DNA from: Rhodamnia argentea
Lineage: Eukaryota > Streptophyta > Magnoliopsida > Myrtales > Myrtaceae
Direction of reading: 5' to 3'
DNA length: 64,000 nt
Assembly (NCBI RefSeq): GCF_020921035.1
Contig: NC_063155.1
Coordinates: 8,231,001 to 8,295,000 of the forward strand
Part shown: positions 57,358 through 64,000 of the stretch, one piece after another
How positions within the stretch are numbered: position 1 is the stretch's first letter
Layout of the letters: every line of letters starts with the position of its first letter
The notes under the pieces: generated by a model
What the model was told of the DNA's origin: nothing
Database searches by the model: none
Seen by the model: only the letters and a program-made list of their open reading frames with translations
Position numbers and translations under genes: made by a program

Positions 57358-59079
57358 TCAATGTTTTGCTTTCCCGCCCCTTCCACGACCGCGGCCGCCT
57401 CGTCCACCACCTCCTCTCCCTCCACGTCCTTTGCCGCCACCTAACGCCCTGCTGACGCCATCCTTAGCTTTCATTTCCTCTGGCAACGGGATTATGTGGT
57501 CTACGCACTTCCTGAAGCTGAAATCATCCACGGAGTCATCTTCCCTTATGAGGAAGAAGCACTTGCTTTTGAATGTAGGATGAAATCGGACTTGAAAAGC
57601 CTTGATCCCCACACCTATTTTTTTATCCGGCTCCAAATGCCCCTTCTTAATCAACTCCAGCAACGTCATGTACTCGTACTGCATCATGGGTGGGAAAAAT
57701 AGCATGAAGCACGGGTTATCAAAATGAATATAAAGCCAAAAGCTACAAAAATTGAGATGTAACATGCAATTGGTTTGACTGAATCCACTACATGATTCAA
57801 GTATGACTGGATCATCCAGTACGTGATTAAATTCTTTCTCTTGGACACAAAAATCAAACTAGTCAGTCGATGTGGTGATCACGTGTAACTAGCTTGATAA
57901 AAATGTATATCACATACCCAACAAGAAGGTAAGAGATTTTTCCGTACATAACTCTTAGCAAGAGCAAGATACTGCTTCAATTGGGCGTCATTAACAGCGC
58001 AACAAGCTGCCCAGGACTTTCTAATGCTTACCAGACAAATCTTCCTGGCAAACCGAATTTATAATAGTACTCATGAGGACAACGTGCTCAGCGTGTCACA
58101 ATAGGCCATTTCCTAATTCCGAAGAGGGAGACCAGTATCTCCTTATTCATCATCACAGTTGAACAGGGTAGTTCTATGTCATTTTCTAATCAGCAAAAAT
58201 TTCTATATTAACACCAAAAAAATTCCATTCCACATAGTCCGAGTCAGATCTCCATCTAATGTGGAGAACACTGACAATACACAACCTACTTTCAGCTAAC
58301 CAATGTACGAGGTACAACTTATCTTTTCTCAGTAAAAATTCCAGATTGATCTTGCCTCAAGCAGCAGCAAGAACGTGCATTCACAAGAAAACCCAATTCC
58401 TTCTCTTATCACAGACTCGAATGAATTCTCCGGCAGCCACAGCATACAGCACTAAAAATCGCCGAATGGCGAGAAATTTGTTCGTTCATTTCATAGGCAT
58501 CAAATCTCAGAAATTATGAGCTTCCGAATTCGACCAATTTAAGTCTAAGCGATCAAGCGGTCGTCAATTCATTACGAACAAATTGTGGCACACAAACAAA
58601 TACACTCCCGAACAATCAAACGCTTGAATTGAACTTCACTCTACCTCCAATTGCTCAGCGGTTATGCATGAAAGTTGGGGGAAAAAAATCACAAGCGGAA
58701 GCCAGCATTCGCATTGTCGTCATACCTTATTGACATTGACGTTGGCAGGCCAGAAATGAAGGAACTTGAAGAAGTAGTCGAACATCTCCACGGACGACCC
58801 GAACTCCTTGGGCCCGACCTTGGCCAGACCCGAACCCTTCTCCAGACGCTCCTCCTCGACGGACTTCTCCTCCACCTTCTGCTTCTTCGCGACGCCGTCG
58901 TCGTCCTCCGCGCCTTCCTCCCCTTCTTCTCTCTGGCGCTTCGCGTTGGACTCGCCGTCTTCGGCCCCGTCGGGCGCGGTCTGGTCCTCTTTCGGATCGG
59001 GCTCTTCGGGCACGAGGTCCATGTCCTCGGCGGCTGGTGGGTTCGCCTCGGCGAGCTCCGGCGCTACCTCCTCTGCCAT
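57358..59079 (-). CDS. EMB514: EMB514-like protein with DCL (DUF3223) domain
   Basis: There are two exons: 58,726-59,079 (118 codons) and 57,358-57,678 (106 residues plus stop), total 224 aa. The phase-0 intron of about 1.05 kb has AAG|GTATG and ATGCAG|TACG borders. The N-terminal 85 residues are acidic and disordered (MAEEVAPELAEANPPAAEDM) with KRQREEGEE-type charge runs. The DCL domain follows across the exon junction (KEFGSSVEMFDYFFKFLHFW, then IGVGIKAFQVRFHP and RKCVDHIIPLP). The C-terminus is an RGG/glycine-arginine tail, typical of RNA-binding proteins. DCL proteins were defined by tomato DEFECTIVE CHLOROPLASTS AND LEAVES (plastid rRNA maturation); EMB514 is required for Arabidopsis embryo development. 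Lack of an obvious transit peptide and the charged N-terminus suggest a non-plastid, probably nuclear, protein (inference). Confidence 0.9.
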
Positions 59080-60399
59080 GGCGACGCTAAGACCCCGAGT
59101 AACGATCCTGTGGTTGCGTAGGGTTTCTAGCTTTGCGCCTCTTATGCAGTTGATGGGTGCACTGAAGGTAAACTTGATGGCCCAGAAAAAATAAATAAAT
59201 AAACTCCCGACCAAAAAAATAATAATAATAAATAAATGTAATAAATTTGTTCACTTCTTTAGCAGTTTAACATAGAAACATAAGATTTAAATTATTCACT
59301 TTCGTGGAAACTACTATTTACTTTTTATTTTGATTTAAATGTCTCCCGACGCAAAAATATATAAAAGAAATCATAGATATATCGCGTGAAAGTTTTTAAG
59401 TAATTGTTGTTTCGGCTTTATAACATAGGTCATATCCCTCGTGACATAATTTGAACGATCCAAACCTTCTTATTCGAAGAAGAAACACGTGTGGCCACAA
59501 CAAACTATTCATAAATTCAAAATACTATGAAAAATCAATTAAATTTAAATGTCAATATTGATATGTTTCCAAAAAAGAAATTAAAAAATTTATACTTCTC
59601 ATTTCTGTTACAAATTTATTTTTGGGTTAAACGGATTTCTGTTCTAAACATATTCCCCGTAACGTATAAATAGAAAAATAGATACACGGAATGATTATCA
59701 TGCGCGCACTAAATAAAAGTAAGATGCATTGATGTGATGAGAAATGAAAAAAAAAACAGAAGAAAAAAAATAAAAGTCCCTTCAAGTTATGACATTTCAT
59801 AGAAAATATCTCTAGTTTTGACACTCACCACAATAAAGATAAATTCAAGTGGAAAAAAGTAATTTTTGAATATGATTCTTATTTGCTGGTTGACTACAAT
59901 TTTTACCGGCCACTTTAACATATACCTCAAGTCTTAGACCTTACGCAAATCCGAGATCATTTAAAATTATCCTTTCTTGAAATTAAACATAAACTTTTCA
60001 CTGAAAAGTTTAAATTACGGATAAAAAGATGATCCGTGTTATCTATTAAGTACTAGCTTTCACAATTGGAAGGCATGAATGACCACAGTAAAAGTCTTCC
60101 AAGCACCGGAAGTGAGTTTAACAATGCCATCATGGTACCTAAAACATGATTATTTTCACATTCTAATCTCGACCTTCGAAGTTAAATCGTTAACACATGA
60201 ATCCATTTGTTTCTTTTTTGCACCTTCATTAACATCATATTGGACCACAAAGTTATTGGATGTGAAATAGGGCTGGGTTGAGAGAAAGCCCGTGAGGCCA
60301 TGCTCATTTCTTTTTAGGCCTATTGGCGAAGTATTAACCTCTTGTCCACTCTTTCTAAACCACTATTTCACAATTGAGCATTAGGCAAATAGACTGTCC
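59080..60399. other. intergenic, AT-rich, no supported gene
   Basis: The first 120 bp are the promoter side of the EMB514-like gene. The rest holds AT-rich non-coding sequence. Confidence 0.5.
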
Positions 60400-61030
60400 T
60401 CGTTTGGGGTGATAAGTTTCAGGGCGAGTAGGTTCCACACTAGAAATTGAAACGTATCCTATCAGAGTCGATGCCCACGTTTTTTAGAATCGGGAACCGT
60501 ACTAATTAAGCATGAAATCAGTATCGAATTGAACTAGTCGATTTTGGGATCGACTCGAAAATCTGCCTACCTTTTTTTTTTTTTTTCATATTTAACTACT
60601 CTATCGTGTGCATTATTTATGCAGAAGTTCTCAATTAGGACACAATATTGGTTTACTTATGGTAGAATGCTAAACCTCGTTGTTTTTTGCAAAAGTTTTC
60701 GGTTACAAGATTTGTAGATTTTGGTTTTGAGCCGATTTTGTATCTGAAACCCAGCTTTAAAAAATCGATTTAAAACCAGTTTTACCCACAAACTGACCTT
60801 GTCAGATAAAATCGATAGATTCTAAGTCAAAAAACTGAAACCGAACCAATTCCAATACGAATTGGCTCGGAATTGGTTGGTAAGGTGGGTTTGGTTCGGT
60901 TCGGTTTCCTTCTAGAGTAGAACCTATCGATCCAAAGCTGAGACAGGGAACCGAATCAGTTCCTATGTGAAGCCGGTTAGGTACCTCTCAGATAAGACCG
61001 GTTTGATTCCTGGATTGAACTGATCAATTG
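60400..61030. repeat. GGTTCGGTTCGG-rich dispersed repeat
   Basis: It is rich in GGTTCGGTTCGGTTTCC, AACCGAACC and 'GGAACCG' wording on both strands, like 29,705-30,270. Non-coding. Confidence 0.5.
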
Positions 61031-61859
61031 CTCACCATTAGTCTATATGTCTAGTAAATAATTTCTTTCAATTTCTCCAAATACTGGAGACGTGAATGCT
61101 CTCTTTTTTTTTTCTTTTTTTCTTTTTTTTAAATAAGCAGAAGCATGACAAAAACAAACGGGGTCAAAGGTCAATGAGACTGAAAAGTCCCGACAAGAAC
61201 CCGCGGGGTCGTAAATTAAGGTCTCCGGTGCTTCTTCTTGGAAAGGTCCATGGTTTGATCGGATCAAACATTCCCTCGCCGTGACTAGCTATTTATTAGC
61301 TACGTCCCATGGAAAAATAATGATTTCAAAAACAGCTTTTAAAAATAGTTATTTACATAGCTTTTAGATATTATTCTTCGTTAATTTATTTTGACAAACG
61401 ACACAAGCGGTTTTTTTTTTTTTTTGAGAAATAAACGCGTCAAATAAAAGTCTCACCGATATAAAATCATTGTGCTTTTGATTGGCGGAAACATGTTATA
61501 TATATATGGGTTACGAGTGTGAAAGATTGTTGCCCGAAAGTCTATGAAATGCGCCATAAACTTCACGAGTCGATTAAGCTCGGGGCCTTTTACTTGTACA
61601 TAGGGCTAGTTTGCGATCAATTCGTGACATTTTTCGGATCCCGAGCTGGAAATCCCCCGATGGGTCAACCGATCGCGCCGATTCAAAGAGTTACGACAAG
61701 TCTTTTGAGGAATTCATATATAGATTGCTACAATATTATAAACCAAGGATGTATAATACATCTACTTGGAATGCAACCTGCCTAATTCGCCCGAAATGGT
61801 CAATGAAATCCATCTAGAGTACAGTGGTCGGCAAACAAAGAAATGTCAATAACACATGG
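61031..61859. other. intergenic, no supported gene
   Basis: There are poly-T runs at 61,105-61,130 and 61,410-61,425. The plus frame at 61,519-61,785 shows no recognisable motif. Confidence 0.4.
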
Positions 61860-62340
61860 CTCTCCTCCTAGTCTCGACTCGACCACAAGCCATGGAATTT
61901 TTTAGCCATTGTGCGTACAAATTGTCAAAAATTTAACGTCATAAATCTACCGTGCCTATTTGATCACCTATTAAAACACGAAATGACTCTGTAAGAGGTA
62001 CCGGAAATAAGCTAATATCCAATTGCTTGTCGATTATGAGATTAGCAAGCCCAATCAACAGAGTGATTTCCTTTCTAAAAATTGTGTTGCACTTTAAACT
62101 CAAAGTGAATGCGCAACAGTCTTATGATATCTTTAAGCAAAGCAGGGTCGGCATTGTTAATCTCACGCTTTGGACTAAGAACGTATTCCTATAAATTTGG
62201 CAAAACCACCAAACCAGTCACATCCCTCGTTTCCAAACAAACCCCCCACACAAAGTCACGAGTCGCCTTTAGAGGGCCCACTAGTATTCAGCTTAATCCA
62301 GCCAGAAGGTGGATGATCCCCATCGACCAAAATCGAATGA
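61860..62340 (-). mobile_element. LINE remnant, RNase H-like domain
   Basis: Minus-strand reading gives GWIKLNTSGPSKGDS, then CVGGLFGNEGCDWFGGFAKF. This is the start of the RNase H-like domain found at the 3' end of plant LINEs (usual form GWIKLNTDGS). Several stops interrupt it. Downstream fragments (GLANLIIDKQLDISLFPVP) are consistent with the end of the same domain. No reverse transcriptase is attached, so it is an old, 5'-truncated copy. Confidence 0.6.
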
Positions 62341-62879
62341 GCGCGCGATCGACTAAATGTCGAGTTATTAATAGACGAAGCTTCGGTGATCTCCTTCGTG
62401 TATGACCGAACTACTTGTATCGAATTCCGAAAGATGAAGTCGTCCTCAAAAAGCGACTTGTTTCTCTATCATAAAAAAAGCCACGCACCTAATGCAAAAA
62501 TTATGCTCGAATCACGACGGAATTCGATAGGAGTTACTAAAACTTTTATGTACTAAATTAATATGACGACAAAAGATTTTCACGCGTCAAAATTTGGCAA
62601 TTTGGTCGGGGCCATCGAATGGAATCTCCTCTCGAGAAAGGCACGCGAACGAACTGCCCTGGCCCACGAGGTGGATAGGGGTTGGAAATCAGGAAGTGCC
62701 GGTAGAAAATTGAAACGCGACCAAAAAAAAGAGAGACCGTGACGGCGATCCTAACGGCCGTTAGTCCACCCCCCACGGGGTCAAGACGGAAACAACGTCA
62801 ATTTCCACGAAGCGACTTACGATGTTTTTAACCGGACGTGCCGAGGAATTAACGTCACCAGCACCCACTGGCCGCTCCA
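62341..62879. other. intergenic, upstream of the RINGv gene
   Basis: Promoter side of the next gene. I cannot name specific boxes with confidence. Confidence 0.4.
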
Positions 62880-64000
62880 TCATTGCGCGTCCAAAACTAC
62901 GCTCTCTTCTTCTTCTTCCTCTTCGTCCTCCTCCTCCTCCTCTTCTCTCGTTCGTTGAAGTCCGTCTCTTCAAAGCTCGAACCCGACCCGAAACCGGCGT
63001 CTCCCAGCCCGTTTCAGGTATGATCCGTTCCTCGACGTGGTTCGTTTTCGGCGCGTTTGATCTGTTGTAGGTCTGGTTGTCGATGTTTGGATTATTTTTT
63101 TTTTTTTTTGGGGACCTTCTCGTGTGTTTTTTTTCTTTTTTGTGGAGAATTAGGGTTGCGAAGTGCCAATTTGGGTGGGTTTTGTGTTGTTTGGATGCGA
63201 ATAGCTCCGCCTGTGTGCCTGATTGTTGATGGGACGAGGCGGATGAGTTGTTTCTCCCCCCCTCTTTTGGGGTCAACGCGGGGACATCCTTGAGCTCCTC
63301 GGGATTGTCGAGGTCGAGGATCGGGCTTGTCATGCGGGCTGTCTTTCATTTGTGAAGTTCATTTTGATTTCTCTGACCGATTCCAAGAGCTGAGAGGAAA
63401 GTCAACATAGCATTTTTGGTCTGTGAAATGAAAAGGTCGGATCTTTATTCAGTACAGGGGATGCATTTATGTGGGATGATGAATTTGTTGGGCGAAGGAT
63501 GGGATTTTGTCATAGAAAGTGATATCTTTTTAGTGGTCCTTCGATTTCTTATTGAGTAATTCGCGAGTTTTGTTTTCACAGTCTGGAAATGTAACTCAGC
63601 CACTTATATTTCTGATTCGAATTTAATAGTGTAAGTGCTGAATAATGAGAGGGGATGGAGAATTTAAGCACATGGACCCTGAGTATCTCTGGATAATCAT
63701 AGTCATCGGTTTTTTCGACCATCAAAATTGCTTTGTTTGTCAATTTAAGACAATTAAGTGGTTCTCCTTCCATCAGCGACGTGGTTGCTCAAAACATGCT
63801 TATGTGCCTCCAAAACGATTTAAGTTGTGACTTTTGACTGTTGTTTGGTTTGGGGACGTGTATTGCTTGGGATTGACCCTAGTTTCTGTTAAATCTTTTG
63901 ATATATCAGGAAATTTCTTCATAGTCGGTATGAGCGATCATCTTGTCCTCTGCGTGGATCACTTCACAACACCCGAGAGATCGCAATCTCTCGAAAGGGC
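62880..64000 (+). CDS. RINGv (RING-CH) E3 ubiquitin ligase gene, 5' end only
   Basis: A leader exon, CT-rich (CTCTTCTTCTTCTTCCTC), ends at 63,017 with CAG|GTATGATCC. A long intron follows to 63,909 (acceptor TATATCAG). Coding starts at the ATG 63,930, giving MSDHLVLCVDHFTTPERSQS and four more residues before the window ends. This start matches the conserved N-terminus (MSDHLVL) of plant RINGv proteins with C-terminal membrane segments; their RING-CH domain, which recruits E2 enzymes, would lie beyond the window. Recognition rests on about 10 residues plus gene order (At3g47550/At5g62460 position), so the call is moderate. Confidence 0.6.

Noticed and set aside
58675-59214. 148-codon plus and 164-codon minus extended frames
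   Set aside because: The plus frame is antisense to EMB514-like exon 1; the minus frame is that exon with an upstream extension lacking conservation, the ATG at 59,079 being the sensible start.
61511-61785. Possible organelle-derived insertion
   Set aside because: The stretch around GGGTTACGAGTGTG looked different from its surroundings, but I could not match it to any plastid or mitochondrial gene.
62761-63349. 190-codon minus-strand frame
   Set aside because: Antisense to the CT-rich leader and intron of the RINGv gene; composed of low-complexity Lys/Arg runs.
1-64000. CRISPR arrays, operons, prophage or bacterial defence systems
   Set aside because: Introns, plant protein families and plant transposons throughout; no regularly spaced repeats of CRISPR type.
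1-64000. tRNA, rRNA or snRNA genes
   Set aside because: I looked for tRNA B-box-like GGTTCGAATCC and found none in a convincing context; a tRNAscan-SE and Infernal run would be needed to exclude them.

Overview
The window looks like nuclear DNA from a eudicot plant. It has multi-exon genes with GT-AG introns, a plastid-targeted chlorophyll-pathway enzyme, a DYW-class PPR gene, a Dof factor, an RWP-RK factor, and many plant-type transposable elements. The style of the repeats made me think of a woody rosid (Myrtaceae-like), but that is an impression and not something the sequence proves.

Layout. Positions 1 to about 24,250 are repeat-rich with no clearly functional large gene. This stretch is a decayed array of small heat-shock protein (alpha-crystallin/Hsp20) copies on the minus strand (near 1-150, 342-866, 2,620-2,700, 3,290-3,545, 6,019-6,160, 6,340-6,870, 10,034-10,450, 11,201-11,690 and 17,895-19,000). 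Foldback DNA elements with long inverted repeats and GC-rich cores lie among them, with a TRIM-type LTR element (12,716-16,799) carrying a nested long solo LTR, a Ty1/copia fragment and several simple repeats.

Positions 24,857-64,000 are mostly ordinary genes: a cycling Dof factor (CDF3-like, minus), a three-exon small secreted peptide precursor of PSY type (plus), a GDSL esterase/lipase (minus), geranylgeranyl reductase CHLP (plus), plastid NAD-malate dehydrogenase (plus), a DYW-type PPR protein (minus), an RKD-type RWP-RK factor (minus), an EMB514/DCL-domain protein (minus) and the 5' end of a RINGv (RING-CH) E3 ligase gene (plus, cut by the window end). LINE remnants lie at 33,780-35,300 and 61,860-62,340. 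An unusual cluster of five CACGTG boxes lies at 31,126-31,393.

The genes do not form a pathway. CHLP (chlorophyll and tocopherol side chains) and plastid MDH (plastid redox/NAD metabolism) both act in plastids, but their adjacency is most simply read as ancestral gene order. From memory, Arabidopsis keeps parts of this order in three separate places: At3g47500/47520/47530/47550 (CDF3, MDH, PPR, RINGv), At5g62430/62440/62460 (CDF1, EMB514, RINGv) and At1g74460/74470/74480 (GDSL, CHLP, RKD2). The window would then be the less fractionated version of one ancestral block.

Limits: exon borders were placed by eye from frame and GT/AG consensus. Repeat ends are approximate unless a target-site duplication is quoted. 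No homology search was run.
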